From assembly GCA_016190695.1 (NCBI GenBank), contig JACPQC010000009.1, forward strand, positions 1 to 53,175: 53,175 nt of DNA, in the 5' to 3' direction. Source of the stretch: Chloroflexota bacterium. GTDB taxonomy: Bacteria; Chloroflexota; Dehalococcoidia; Dehalococcoidales; RBG-16-60-22. Position numbers and translations under genes: made by a program. This document shows positions 15,436-23,848 of this stretch, one piece after another (the first letter of the stretch is position 1; every line of letters starts with the position of its first letter). The notes beneath the pieces are model-generated. The model saw only the letters and a list, made by a program, of their open reading frames with translations, ran no database searches and was not told the origin of the DNA.

Positions 15436-15493
15436 GGAGAGCCGGTGGGGTAGCTTAACAGAACAGGCACGCCTGAAGAGGCGTACCTCTTGC
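15436..15493 (+). other. Degenerate tRNA-Ser-like remnant
   Basis: GGAGAGCCGGTGGGGTAGC and TTAACAG...CAGGCACGCCTG resemble the 5' half of tRNA-Ser(GGA) at 14345: acceptor GGAGAG, D-arm with CTTAACAG, then GGCACGCCTG. The 3' half is unrecognisable. It bounds the far side of the accessory patch holding the TIR/NDT-like gene and may mark an old integration or duplication. Confidence 0.4.
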
Positions 15494-15568
15494 TCACTAT
15501 GATTTGTCCTACTACTTCTGAGTCTTCTTAGTTCATGCTTGCGCTTAAACGTATGACGTCCGTTAACC

Positions 15569-16327
15569 ATGACAGCAAAGGAAGCAAAACCCAGGGTAAT
15601 CAAGACGCCCAGGCAGCGGCTTGACGTGCTGATGGTTGACCGGGGACTGGCCGGGAGCCGGGCCAGGGCGCAGGCCCTCATCATGGCCGGCGAGGTGTCC
15701 GTTGACGGCGAGGTGGTGACCAGGGCCGGGACTCTGGTGGCCACGGATTCGGCGGTCAACGTCCTTGAGCCTCCCCGCTATGTCAGCCGCGGCGGCCTGA
15801 AGCTGGAGCATGCCTTGGACCAGTTCCAGATAGACGTCTCCGCGATGGTGGCGGCGGATATCGGCGCTTCCACCGGCGGCTTCACCGATTGCCTGCTTCA
15901 GCGCGGGGCCAGCCGGGTCTATGCCATAGATGTGGGCTACGGCCAGCTTGACTACCGCCTCAGGCAAGACCCCCGCGTGGTGGTCATGGAGAAGGTGAAC
16001 GCCCGCTATCCCATACCCCTGCCGGGGAAGGTGGACCTGGCCACCATAGACGTCTCTTTCATCTCGCTGGAGAAAGTGATACCGTCTGTTGCCGGTGTGG
16101 TCAAAGACGATGGCCGCCTGCTGGCGCTGGTCAAGCCCCAGTTTGAGGCCAGGCGTAACGAGGTGGGCAAGGGCGGCGTCATCAGGGACCCGCTGGTCCA
16201 GGCCAGGGTGCTGGGCCGCTTCATCGGCTGGGCGGTGAACAGCTTCAGATTGGAAGGGCTGACCGCCTCTCCAGTACCGGGCGGCTCAGGAAACCGGGAA
16301 TTCTTTGTCTTGCTGGTGAAAAAGTGA
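15569..16327 (+). CDS. tlyA: TlyA family rRNA 2'-O-methyltransferase
   Basis: 252 residues: an N-terminal S4 RNA-binding domain (RLDVLMVDRGLAGSRARAQA), a linker, then an FtsJ/RrmJ-like Rossmann methyltransferase. The SAM site is VAADIGASTGGFTDCLLQ; further motifs are VYAIDVGYGQL and ATIDVSFISLEKV. TlyA modifies 16S and, in some species, 23S rRNA; the old name 'hemolysin' is misleading. Its stop overlaps the GTG start of the hydrolase gene (4 nt), so the two form an operon. Confidence 0.92.
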   Translation: MTAKEAKPRVIKTPRQRLDVLMVDRGLAGSRARAQALIMAGEVSVDGEVVTRAGTLVATDSAVNVLEPPRYVSRGGLKLEHALDQFQIDVSAMVAADIGASTGGFTDCLLQRGASRVYAIDVGYGQLDYRLRQDPRVVVMEKVNARYPIPLPGKVDLATIDVSFISLEKVIPSVAGVVKDDGRLLALVKPQFEARRNEVGKGGVIRDPLVQARVLGRFIGWAVNSFRLEGLTASPVPGGSGNREFFVLLVKK

Positions 16328-17079
16328 TTACAGACGATATGTCATTACAGGTAGATGGCATAACCATAGCAGGGCGACTTTATCTGCCCACCGGGGGCGG
16401 GCCCCATCACGCCGTCTGCATCTGTCACGGCATACCATCGGGCCATCCGCCTGACCCCGGTGATGGCGGCTATCCGGCACTGGCTGAGGAAATCTGTGGA
16501 CACGGCTTTGCCACCATGATTTTCAACTTCCGTGGTACCGGGGATAGCGGCGGCAATCTCGACATGCCCGGCTGGACTGACGACCTCAAAGCGGTCATTG
16601 ACTATCTGGCCGGGCGGCCTGACGTGAGCGGCATATCCCTGCTGGGCTTCAGCGCCGGCGCCGCCGTGTCCATCTGCGTGGCTGCGGGGGACCGCAGGGT
16701 ATCAGCGGTGGCCGCCTGCGCCTCTCCGGCCGAGTTCGATTTCTCAGACATGGTGGACAGCCCGGAAGCTCTCGTCCAGCATTTCCGCAGCATCGGCGCT
16801 ATCCGGGACGAGGATTTCCCCGCCTCGGTCCGGGATTGGTACGCCAGCTTCAACCGGGTGGACCCCATCGACTATGTGGCTGGCATCGCGCCGAGGCCAT
16901 TGCTGCTGGTGCATGGTACTGAAGATGAGACAGTGAACATAAGCCACGCCCGCAGGCTCTACGAGCAGGCCGGGGAGCCCAGACAACTGGTCATCGTGGA
17001 GGGGGCGGGGCACCGGCTGCGCCAGGACAGGCGGGCGATGAGCGCCGTCATTGACTGGTTGATGTCCCGCAGGAATTGA
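16324..17079 (+). CDS. Alpha/beta hydrolase
   Basis: A 251-residue serine hydrolase. Nucleophile elbow GFSAG with S110, acid D201 (HGTEDETV), His230 (EGAGHRL), and an oxyanion HGIPSG near residue 35. The best resemblance is to the dienelactone hydrolase/acyl-peptidase-like group. Start GTG at 16324, overlapping tlyA by 4 nt; ATG at 16339 is the alternative. The substrate is unknown; there is no signal peptide, so it is cytosolic. Confidence 0.85.
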   Translation: MITDDMSLQVDGITIAGRLYLPTGGGPHHAVCICHGIPSGHPPDPGDGGYPALAEEICGHGFATMIFNFRGTGDSGGNLDMPGWTDDLKAVIDYLAGRPDVSGISLLGFSAGAAVSICVAAGDRRVSAVAACASPAEFDFSDMVDSPEALVQHFRSIGAIRDEDFPASVRDWYASFNRVDPIDYVAGIAPRPLLLVHGTEDETVNISHARRLYEQAGEPRQLVIVEGAGHRLRQDRRAMSAVIDWLMSRRN

Positions 17080-17104
17080 CCGCTTCCTCTGAATGGACTA
17101 CAAT
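17076..17104 (+). promoter_or_regulatory. purF promoter
   Basis: TTGACC (17076-17081), 17 nt, TACAAT (17099-17104), about 50 nt before the start codon. The -35 overlaps the stop of the preceding hydrolase gene. Confidence 0.6.
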
Positions 17105-17153
17105 AAAAATGTTGGCAAAGCGTTAGGGACTAAGGAAGGGGCAGGGGTCACAC

Positions 17154-18536
17154 TTGCACGAAAGCTGCGGTGTATTCGGCGTCTACGCTTTTAATGAGGA
17201 TGTAGCCAGGCTTACCTTTTTTGGTCTGTTCGCTCTTCAGCACCGCGGCCAGGAGAGCGCTGGCATAGCCACCAGCGACGGCAGGAGGCTCAGGGTCTAT
17301 ACCGGCATGGGCCTGGTATCACAGGTCTTCAGCGAAGAGGCCTTGAAGCACCTCACCGGGCACATCGCCATCGGGCACAACCGTTACTCCACCACCGGCT
17401 CAAGCCGCGCCTGCAATGCCCAGCCCATCGTCGCCGGGGAAGGTCCGCAGTCAGTCGCCGTAGCCCACAACGGCAATCTCATCAACTGCCGCTACCTCTA
17501 CGAAGACCTGGTCGAGCAGGGCTACAGTTTCCGCACCTCTACCGATACCGAGGTCATCGCCAATCTTATCCTTTCCTCCCCGGAAAAGGACTGGGTGGAC
17601 AGGATAAGGTATGCCATGCGCCGTCTCCAGGGGGCCTACTCCCTGACCATAATGACCCATGACCGGCTATTTGCCGTGCGCGACCCTCTTGGCGTGCGCC
17701 CTCTCTGCCTGGGCACTATCGACAGCGGCTGGGTGGTCGCCTCGGAGAGCTGTGCCCTGGACCACATCGGCGCCACCTTCGTCAGGGAGGTCGAGCCGGG
17801 CGAGATAGTCTCCATCAGCGAAAACGGCGTCGAGAGCTACCCCGAGGACGGGGGCCGCAAAGGGCTGTGCATCTTTGAATACATCTATTTCGCCCGCCCC
17901 GACAGCGTCATCAACGGGCGGCTGCTCTACCCGGTGCGCCAGAACATGGGCTCGCGGCTGGCCCTGGAGCATCCCATCGACGCCGACCTGGTCATGGGCG
18001 TGCCTGATTCGGCTACCGCCGCCGGCATCGGCTACGCCCGCCGCTCAGGCATACCGCTCACCGAGGGGCTGATCAAGAACCGCTACGTGGGCCGCACCTT
18101 CATCGAGCCTGACCAGCGCATCCGCGACCTGGGCGTCAAGCTGAAGTTCAACCCGCTGCCCCAGATGCTCAGCGACCGGCGGCTGGTGGTGGTGGATGAC
18201 AGCATCGTCCGGGGCACCACTACCCCCAGCGTGGTCAAGATTCTGAAGAGGGCCGGGGCCAGAGAAGTACACATGCGCATCTGCGCGCCCCCCATCCGCT
18301 ACCCCTGCTTCTTCGGCGTGGACATGGCCACCCGCCGCGAACTGATAGCCGCCCACAAGAGCGTAGACGAAATTTGCGATTTCATCGGCGCCGACTCCCT
18401 GGGCTACCTGAGCATAGGCGGCCTCATCGACGCCATAGCCCTGCCCCGGGACACCTTCTGCCTGGCCTGCTTCACCGGCGACTACCCCGTCCCCGTCCAG
18501 CTCGAGATGGACAAGCTGGCGCTGGAGACGTTTTAG
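17154..18536 (+). CDS. purF: Amidophosphoribosyltransferase
   Basis: First committed step of purine synthesis: PRPP plus glutamine gives phosphoribosylamine. 460 residues: an N-terminal Ntn glutaminase domain whose nucleophile is Cys5 (MHESCGVFGVY, so a 4-residue propeptide is removed), then a PRTase domain with the PRPP loop LVVVDDSIVRGTTT. Cysteines at KGLCIFEYIYF, YPCFFG and FCLACF match the [4Fe-4S]-binding B. subtilis type. Start TTG at 17154 after GGAAGGGGCAGGGG; the Cys position fixes this start within a few residues. Confidence 0.95.
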   Translation: MHESCGVFGVYAFNEDVARLTFFGLFALQHRGQESAGIATSDGRRLRVYTGMGLVSQVFSEEALKHLTGHIAIGHNRYSTTGSSRACNAQPIVAGEGPQSVAVAHNGNLINCRYLYEDLVEQGYSFRTSTDTEVIANLILSSPEKDWVDRIRYAMRRLQGAYSLTIMTHDRLFAVRDPLGVRPLCLGTIDSGWVVASESCALDHIGATFVREVEPGEIVSISENGVESYPEDGGRKGLCIFEYIYFARPDSVINGRLLYPVRQNMGSRLALEHPIDADLVMGVPDSATAAGIGYARRSGIPLTEGLIKNRYVGRTFIEPDQRIRDLGVKLKFNPLPQMLSDRRLVVVDDSIVRGTTTPSVVKILKRAGAREVHMRICAPPIRYPCFFGVDMATRRELIAAHKSVDEICDFIGADSLGYLSIGGLIDAIALPRDTFCLACFTGDYPVPVQLEMDKLALETF

Positions 18537-18728
18537 GGGAAGCGGTAATCCTCTTAACGTAGTCTCTACGAACGCCCGCTTATTATTATTGTCATCCTTG
18601 AGTTCTTCACTCTGCTTGGATAACATCAAGATCACCACCGATAAGACCCCTTTACTAAAGGGATGAGACTCGCAGTGACGCAAAAGAGCGTCTTGCACAG
18701 AGTGCTCGGTGCATTCCGGTCATTTACC
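18537..18728. repeat. Intergenic REP-like debris
   Basis: It holds an ATTGTCATCC...GTGACG arrangement and a CCCCTTTACTAAAGGG hairpin (around 18646-18662). The arms resemble, imperfectly, the GTCATTGCGAG family found elsewhere in the window. No gene is seen. Confidence 0.4.
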
Positions 18729-18729
18729 A

Positions 18730-18758
18730 TTGATATGATACTGTTGTGGTGATATAAT
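18730..18758 (+). promoter_or_regulatory. Promoter of the HNH gene
   Basis: TTGATA (18730-18735), an exact 17-nt spacer and a perfect TATAAT (18753-18758), followed by GGAGGT before the ATG at 18809. Confidence 0.65.
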
Positions 18759-18808
18759 CGAAATGTATGTTTTAGTGAATGTTCTACCGGAATATGGAGG
18801 TCACTGTT

Positions 18809-19492
18809 ATGTCAGAGGACCGAAGAAGTCCACAAATTGGCACCTCTGTCTATTCAAGAAAAAGAAAGTGGAGTGGTAAGACCGCAAAAAGTAAAACTGC
18901 TAACAAGCTACTATTACTCAAAGACAATCTGATTGTAACACAGTCGGTTGAGAACCGTTTGCGTGAAAAAGCTGATAAAGAAGTACCTGAGAAAATCAGT
19001 CTGAAGATATATTACTTCTTTAATGGTGGTGGATCACTTCTGTTCTTTTGGGTTTCAGGTATTTTTGTTGTTCGTCCTATTTCTGATGTTTTTTCGCCTT
19101 TTTCTGAATCTGTTTTTTGGTTAGTTCTAGCAGCGTGGTATGGTGGCTTGCCTTTGGCAGTCATGGCTATTACGGGTAAACTTTCTGCTGAACCTAGTAA
19201 AGAGAGAGAAAAGCTGATTGACTCAAAGGTTATTGAACTGGCGGAGCAACGTGAAAGGATTATCGAAGAATCAAATAGATTCTATTCAAGTCCCGAATGG
19301 GTTTTGGTTCGAGAGCAAGTCATAAGAAGTAAGGGTAAAATCTGCGCGGCCTGTGGTACAAAGATCATATACGATTATGACCTTACTGTCGACCATATTC
19401 ATCCTAGAAGTAAGTATCCAAACCTCTCGCTTTCAGTGGATAATTTGCAGGTCTTATGTCGCAGATGTAATTCAAGAAAAGGCGCGAGATAA
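18809..19492 (+). CDS. Membrane-anchored HNH endonuclease-like protein
   Basis: 227 residues. A basic N-terminus is followed by two hydrophobic segments (about residues 75-92 and 105-125), a charged coiled-coil-like linker (~130-165) and a C-terminal HNH domain. The HNH features are ICAACGTKI, the catalytic LTVDHIHPRSKYP and a second zinc knuckle VLCRRCNSRKG, giving CxxC pairs around the His. An HNH nuclease tethered to the membrane is unusual and occurs among defence-type genes, but no partner gene is adjacent. AT-rich codon use suggests acquisition. The start at 18809 was chosen for the GGAGGT 7 nt upstream; the frame is open from 18779. Confidence 0.75.
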   Translation: MSEDRRSPQIGTSVYSRKRKWSGKTAKSKTANKLLLLKDNLIVTQSVENRLREKADKEVPEKISLKIYYFFNGGGSLLFFWVSGIFVVRPISDVFSPFSESVFWLVLAAWYGGLPLAVMAITGKLSAEPSKEREKLIDSKVIELAEQRERIIEESNRFYSSPEWVLVREQVIRSKGKICAACGTKIIYDYDLTVDHIHPRSKYPNLSLSVDNLQVLCRRCNSRKGAR

Positions 19493-19611
19493 TTATTTGC
19501 TTAAGACATTTTGAATTGTAGTGGGAAGGATGTGACTTGGCCATCATACCTTAATATTTTGGCTTTTATGCTTCTCAGTTTTCAGTGCAATCCACCAGGA
19601 TTAGCTCTTTT

Positions 19612-19775
19612 ACCCCCCCCTCCCAAAATCCCTCTCTAACTCTCCCTTTGCCAAAGGGAGAGGATGACCGTACGAATCCTTACATCTACGCCTTTCACCA
19701 ATCTGTCTCCCCCTTTTGTAAAGGGGGAATAAGGGGGATTTCACACCAGAAAATCCCTCTCCTGTCTCCCCCGTA
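19612..19775. repeat. Cluster of palindromic intergenic repeats
   Basis: Two hairpins: CTCTCCCTTTGCCAAAGGGA (19636 region) and CTCCCCCTTTTGTAAAGGGG, continued by AATAAGGGGGA. This kind of sequence recurs in many intergenic spaces of related genomes. It fills most of the 358-nt gap between the HNH and MFS genes; no ORF is supported. Confidence 0.6.
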
Positions 19776-19850
19776 TCAACTATCTGTTTTCCCCGCCCCG
19801 AGATGCTTCGGTCGCTGCGCTCCCCCAGCATGAGTGTAGTATTGAGGCGC

Positions 19851-21515
19851 CTATTGATGCTCTGGCTGATGTAGCTTGTCCGATTGCCCAAGTTCCTCTT
19901 CCAGTTTCAGCCCTGTTTCCTGTAACACTGCGTGCTCGTCTTTGCGGAGAGTGACCCGAGGCAAGAAAAAAACGGCAACCAGGGCGGCTAACACGATAAC
20001 CGCGCCGACAAGATATACCTGGTCGATTGAGTTGCTGAAAGCCGTCTTGATAGCCCCCAGGAGTTGATTGAAGCTACCAGCAAGCTGCTCATGCATGGCG
20101 GGAGGCGACTGGGCAATCATCGCGCTTATCCGCTCCTGACCTTCAGGAGTCAGGAACTGCTGCATGGTGTTGATGTCAACCTGCGACAACGCCGGGTCGG
20201 GATCAATCTGCCTCATGAAGCCGAGAAAGGGCGCATCCTGGATACCGGAGAGGTTACGCGCCAACCGTGTATTCATCACACCAGCCAGAATTGCCGCGCC
20301 TACCGTGCCGCCGAGACCGCGAAAGAGTTGGGCGCTGGCGGTTACTTCACCCACACGGTTGCGGGGGAACGCGTTCTGCATAGCGAGGATGAAGATCGGC
20401 ATGGTTGGCCCTATACCGATGCCGAGGAGTACCATTCTCCAGGCCAGTCCCTGGCTGGTGGTATCGACGCCAACGCGGGAGAAGAGGAACATCCCCGTCA
20501 CGGCAATCGCCAGGCCGATCATAGCCAGCATCCGGTAACTGCCGGTCTTGGCGACAATCTGTCCGGCGACTATCGAAGTAACCGCCATGCTGAGCATCAT
20601 CGGCATCAGGATAAGCCCCGAGCTGGTAGCCGAGACACCGATAACGCCCTGGGCGAAAAGCGGAAGATACAGGATTGCCCCGAACATACCCATACTGGAG
20701 AGAAACGTTGCCATCAAGGAAATGGAAAACACCCTGTTCTTAAACAAATCGAAAGATATAATAGGGTCGCGTGTTTTTCGTTCCACCAAAGCGAAGGCGA
20801 TAAGTGAAACGCCAGCCAGGGCGAACAGGCCGACCACCTGGTCCGAGCCCCAGGCATACTCGCTGCCGCCCCAGACGAAGGCGAGCAGCAGGGGCACCAG
20901 GCAAAGAGCAATCAGAAAAGCGCCAGCGAAATCTATGGAGCGTCCATTGGTATCGTGCGCTGTTTTGGGGATGGACCTGGCGAGCATCGCGAGCACCGCC
21001 AGCCCCAGAGGGATATTCACGTAGAATATCCATCGCCAGGTGAACTGGTCGCTGAGCCAGCCGCCCACCAGGGGCCCGATGACGCTTGCGATAGCGATAA
21101 CGCCACCGATCATTCCCTGCCAGCGGGCGCGTTCCTTAGGGGAGAAGACATGGCCGATAACGGCCAGCGTGTTGACCATTATTGAACCGGCGCCGACACC
21201 CTGAAGACCACGGAAGATGATAAGCTGTGTCATTGTCTGAGAAATGCCGGATAGGGCCGAGCCTAACAGAAAAACCCCGATACCCGCCAGGAAGAAATTG
21301 CGCTGTCCGAAGGTGTCAGACAACTTACCGTGGATGGGCACGGTCACGGTAGCTGCCAGCATGTAGGCGGTAAATACCCAGGAAAGTTGGGAAAGCCCAC
21401 CCAAATCAGCGACAATACGGGGCAACGCTGTGGCTACCACGGTCTGGTCCAGGGCCGCCAGCAGCAACGCCATGGCAAGTCCAAGCAGGATGGCGATACG
21501 GCTACTTTTGTTCAT
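19851..21515 (-). CDS. DHA2-family MFS drug efflux transporter (EmrB/QacA type)
   Basis: 554 residues with about 14 hydrophobic segments, the DHA2 topology. Motif D1 is seen as LDQTVVATALPRI in helix 1, motif A as GKLSDTFGQRNFF between helices 2 and 3, and motif C-like glycine-rich stretches in helix 5 (GPLVGGWLSDQFTWRWIFYVN). It exports drugs or lipophilic compounds using the proton gradient. A marR gene lies 4 nt upstream on the same strand, with an operator-like palindrome over the shared promoter, so expression is probably induced by a ligand of that repressor. Confidence 0.9.
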   Translation of the reverse strand: MNKSSRIAILLGLAMALLLAALDQTVVATALPRIVADLGGLSQLSWVFTAYMLAATVTVPIHGKLSDTFGQRNFFLAGIGVFLLGSALSGISQTMTQLIIFRGLQGVGAGSIMVNTLAVIGHVFSPKERARWQGMIGGVIAIASVIGPLVGGWLSDQFTWRWIFYVNIPLGLAVLAMLARSIPKTAHDTNGRSIDFAGAFLIALCLVPLLLAFVWGGSEYAWGSDQVVGLFALAGVSLIAFALVERKTRDPIISFDLFKNRVFSISLMATFLSSMGMFGAILYLPLFAQGVIGVSATSSGLILMPMMLSMAVTSIVAGQIVAKTGSYRMLAMIGLAIAVTGMFLFSRVGVDTTSQGLAWRMVLLGIGIGPTMPIFILAMQNAFPRNRVGEVTASAQLFRGLGGTVGAAILAGVMNTRLARNLSGIQDAPFLGFMRQIDPDPALSQVDINTMQQFLTPEGQERISAMIAQSPPAMHEQLAGSFNQLLGAIKTAFSNSIDQVYLVGAVIVLAALVAVFFLPRVTLRKDEHAVLQETGLKLEEELGQSDKLHQPEHQ

Positions 21516-21519
21516 TAAG

Positions 21520-21993
21520 CTATCCTTCTAGCTGAGCCTTTCTCTTAACTTGATTTGCCGGTTCGGTAAGTCTTAAAAGCAGGCTATTAAGAACCCCAAT
21601 CTCATCCTCATTGAAACGACTGAGGAAATGCTTCTCTACTCCTTGCAGATGTCCGGGAGAAGCCCGCTCGATAGCCTCTCTACCTTTGGCGGTGATGGCG
21701 GCAAACCAGCCCCGCCGGTCGTCCGGGCAGTTTTGACGTTCAACTAATCCTGCGGCGGTCATGCGGTCCAGGAGACGGGTTAGTCCACTGTTGCTAAGGT
21801 ATACCGAGTCGGCAAGAACCTGCATGCGCAGCCGTCCATCCGGAGCACGGCTTAACCAGGCCAAAACATCGAACCAGGTTAACGGAAGCTGCTGGTCTTC
21901 CTGCAGCTCGCGCTCAAGCGCCCGGATAACAGTAGAGTGTGCTTCAAGGAAAGTACGCCAGGCGGCAAAATTCTTATCTATTTGAGTGCTCAT
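21520..21993 (-). CDS. MarR family transcriptional regulator
   Basis: A 157-residue winged-helix repressor: LADSVYLSNSGLTRLLDRMTAAG is the recognition HTH, and DDRRGWFAAITAKG is the wing with the characteristic D-x-R-G. The gene is first in an operon with the DHA2 transporter, so it most likely represses this pair. Start ATG at 21993. Confidence 0.9.
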   Translation of the reverse strand: MSTQIDKNFAAWRTFLEAHSTVIRALERELQEDQQLPLTWFDVLAWLSRAPDGRLRMQVLADSVYLSNSGLTRLLDRMTAAGLVERQNCPDDRRGWFAAITAKGREAIERASPGHLQGVEKHFLSRFNEDEIGVLNSLLLRLTEPANQVKRKAQLEG

Positions 21994-21999
21994 AGTTTG

Positions 22000-22032
22000 A
22001 GTATAGCACAGACTATTTGTATATGCAACTAT
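22000..22032 (-). promoter_or_regulatory. marR-MFS promoter with overlapping MarR-type operator
   Basis: Minus strand: -35 TTGCAT (22028-22023), 17-nt spacer, -10 TATACT (22005-22000). An imperfect palindrome TAGTTGCATATACAAATA (22031-22014) covers the -35, with 7 of 9 half-site positions symmetrical. Its size and position fit a MarR operator. Confidence 0.6.
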
Positions 22033-22066
22033 TGTTCAGTAAAGTAATCCGCTTCATATAGTATGG

Positions 22067-22246
22067 GGACTGGCCGGTTATGCTTGGCGTAGCAACATGG
22101 TCCCGGTGCCGGAGGTGGAGTCCTTCCGGGAACTCAATGAGTTGCTTCGACAGAGGTGCCTGGCGGAGGCCGGAAAACGGCTGCGCGGGGAGACCCAGAC
22201 TATCGGGGAGATGTGGCAGCAGGAGCGTTCAAATTTATTGCCACTG
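22067..22246 (+). pseudogene. Remnant of an IS21-family transposase (IstA)
   Basis: The frame reads GLAGYAWRSN then MVPVPEVESFRELNELLRQR and ...GEMWQQERSNLLPLP. It closely follows the stretch of IS21 IstA after the catalytic core (G-Y-A-R-R-N-x-x-V-P-x-P, then the 'LLPLP' stretch). Only about 60 residues remain; no IstB or inverted repeats are seen. Its end overlaps the 3' end of the convergent PPC-domain gene. Confidence 0.7.
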
Positions 22247-22709
22247 CCTGACCCTCCCCCATCTCCAGAAGCGCAAAGCCGCTCTGCTCGTCGTGGAGGC
22301 GGGCGGCCTGCGCGCCGGTTATCTCGTAGAGGATGGCCTCGCCCACCAGCCAGGTAGTGACGCCGGGGCGCAGGCAGCCGGTCATGGTCTGGCCTGAACG
22401 GCCCAGGGCGGCGTGGATGTGCAGGCCGGGCTTGCCGCCGGGGCCGGGGGCCAGGACGCCCAAGCCCACCACCTCGTGAGCGCTGTCCACCGGCAGCAGC
22501 ATGGGCTGGGGCGGCCTCTGATCGCTGTCTTGCGGGCCGGCTACCACCTGGCCGCTGCCGATGCCGCCAATCAGGATGACATGGCCGGCGGTGATGCCGC
22601 GCTCGGCGGCGAAGCGCTCGATGCAGGCGGGTATCTCGTCGCCGTGCTCCAGGCGCATGACGAAGACTCGACCAAGGCGGCCTTCACAGGCTTTCATAAA
22701 TCCTCTCAT
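22200..22709 (-). CDS. PPC domain (DUF296) protein
   Basis: 169 residues matching the plants-and-prokaryotes-conserved (PPC/DUF296) fold: RVFVMRLEHGDEIPACIERF, ITAGHVILIGGIGS, and the conserved HIHAALG. The protein is known as a DNA-binding-associated trimer; its bacterial role is unclear. I start at MRGFMKACEG (22709); the longer frame reads back through ruvA. It follows ruvA closely on the same strand, so it is probably in the ruvCA operon. Its 3' end abuts the IS21 remnant. Confidence 0.8.
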   Translation of the reverse strand: MRGFMKACEGRLGRVFVMRLEHGDEIPACIERFAAERGITAGHVILIGGIGSGQVVAGPQDSDQRPPQPMLLPVDSAHEVVGLGVLAPGPGGKPGLHIHAALGRSGQTMTGCLRPGVTTWLVGEAILYEITGAQAARLHDEQSGFALLEMGEGQAVAINLNAPAATSPR

Positions 22710-22731
22710 GTTGACTATGATAAAGCCGGCG

Positions 22732-23307
22732 TCACGCCTTGCTTTCGGCGAAGTGCCGGAGTGCCAGCCTGACCTTTTCTTCCAGGCTGAGGCCGGGGGG
22801 GAGGGCGGCCATGGCCCGGCCCGCTTCGGCGGCGGAGTACCCCAGCGAGACCAGGGCGGCGAGGACATCGTCATCCTGGGGGTGGGGGGGCGCGGCCACC
22901 ACCCAACCCGCGGCTATCTTGCCTTTGAGTTCCAGGATTATACGCTCCGACAGCTTCTTGCCTATCCCGGGCACGCGCAGTTGCTCGGCGTTCCCGGCGG
23001 CGATAGCGGCGGCCACCTGCTCCACGCTCATGGCCGAAAGCAGCGCCTGGGCCAGTCGCGGTCCCAGCCCGGACACGCCGATAAGCACCTGGAAAAGGGC
23101 CAGTTCTTCTTGAGTGGCGAAGCCGTACAGGGCGATGTTGTCCTCGCGCAGGTGAAGGTGGGTGTAGAGCTTGACCTCGTCGCCGGCGTTGCCCAGGGCG
23201 CCGATGGTCGAGGCGGGCAATCGCACCTGGAGGCCTATCCCGCCGACGGCTATAACCACCCAGTCTTCACCCAGGGCGTCTATCCTCCCCCGCAGGCTGG
23301 CTATCAC
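22732..23307 (-). CDS. ruvA: Holliday junction DNA helicase subunit RuvA
   Basis: 191 residues with all three domains: OB-fold (MIASLRGRIDALGEDWVVI), tandem HhH (ALFQVLIGVSGLGPRLAQAL and LRVPGIGKKLSERIILELKG) and the C-terminal RuvB-contact domain (DDVLAALVSLGYSAAEAGRA). It binds four-way junctions with RuvB, which is not in this window. The start overlaps the ruvC stop by 4 nt. Confidence 0.95.
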   Translation of the reverse strand: MIASLRGRIDALGEDWVVIAVGGIGLQVRLPASTIGALGNAGDEVKLYTHLHLREDNIALYGFATQEELALFQVLIGVSGLGPRLAQALLSAMSVEQVAAAIAAGNAEQLRVPGIGKKLSERIILELKGKIAAGWVVAAPPHPQDDDVLAALVSLGYSAAEAGRAMAALPPGLSLEEKVRLALRHFAESKA

Positions 23308-23795
23308 CGGCTATTTCCTTTCGCCAGCCTGTCCAGATGGGAGTGCTGGAGGTGGCAGATCGCTACCGCCAGGGCATCGGCGGCGTCATCCGGCTCCGGC
23401 GGCTCCGCCAACTGCAACTGGAGCTGGACCATCCGCTGCACCTGCTCCTTGCCGCTTGAGCCATAGCTGGACACCGCCTGTTTCACCTGGGCGGGGCTGT
23501 ATTCAAAGGACGGGATGCCGGCAGAAGCTGCCGCCAGAAGCGCGATGGCCTGCGCCCGCCCTATGGCCAGGGCTGATCTCACGTTCAAGGCTACAAATGG
23601 TTCCTCCACAGCCATGACATCAGGCTTGCACTCGGCGATGATGCCGCTGAGTCCCCGGTAAAGGAAGTGCAGGCGCTCGCCGATGTGGGAGTGTTTCGGG
23701 CAGACCAGCACGCCGAAATCTACCAGGGCCGGCTCATCTTCTATGATGCCGTAGCCCATCACCAGCGTGCCAGGGTCAATGCCGATTATTCTCAT
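23304..23795 (-). CDS. ruvC: Crossover junction endodeoxyribonuclease RuvC
   Basis: Resolves Holliday junctions. 163 residues with the RNase H-fold catalytic set: D7 (IIGIDPGT), E64/E65 (VEEPFVALN), and D137 and D140 (DDAADALAVA). It is coupled to ruvA by a 4-nt overlap. The normally tight yebC-ruvC junction is here opened by a 466-nt insert containing a MITE. Confidence 0.95.
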   Translation of the reverse strand: MRIIGIDPGTLVMGYGIIEDEPALVDFGVLVCPKHSHIGERLHFLYRGLSGIIAECKPDVMAVEEPFVALNVRSALAIGRAQAIALLAAASAGIPSFEYSPAQVKQAVSSYGSSGKEQVQRMVQLQLQLAEPPEPDDAADALAVAICHLQHSHLDRLAKGNSR

Positions 23796-23848
23796 ATCTC
23801 AAATGTGGCCGGTCTATAGCGACACAGTTTCCAGTCGGGGAATCCGGA

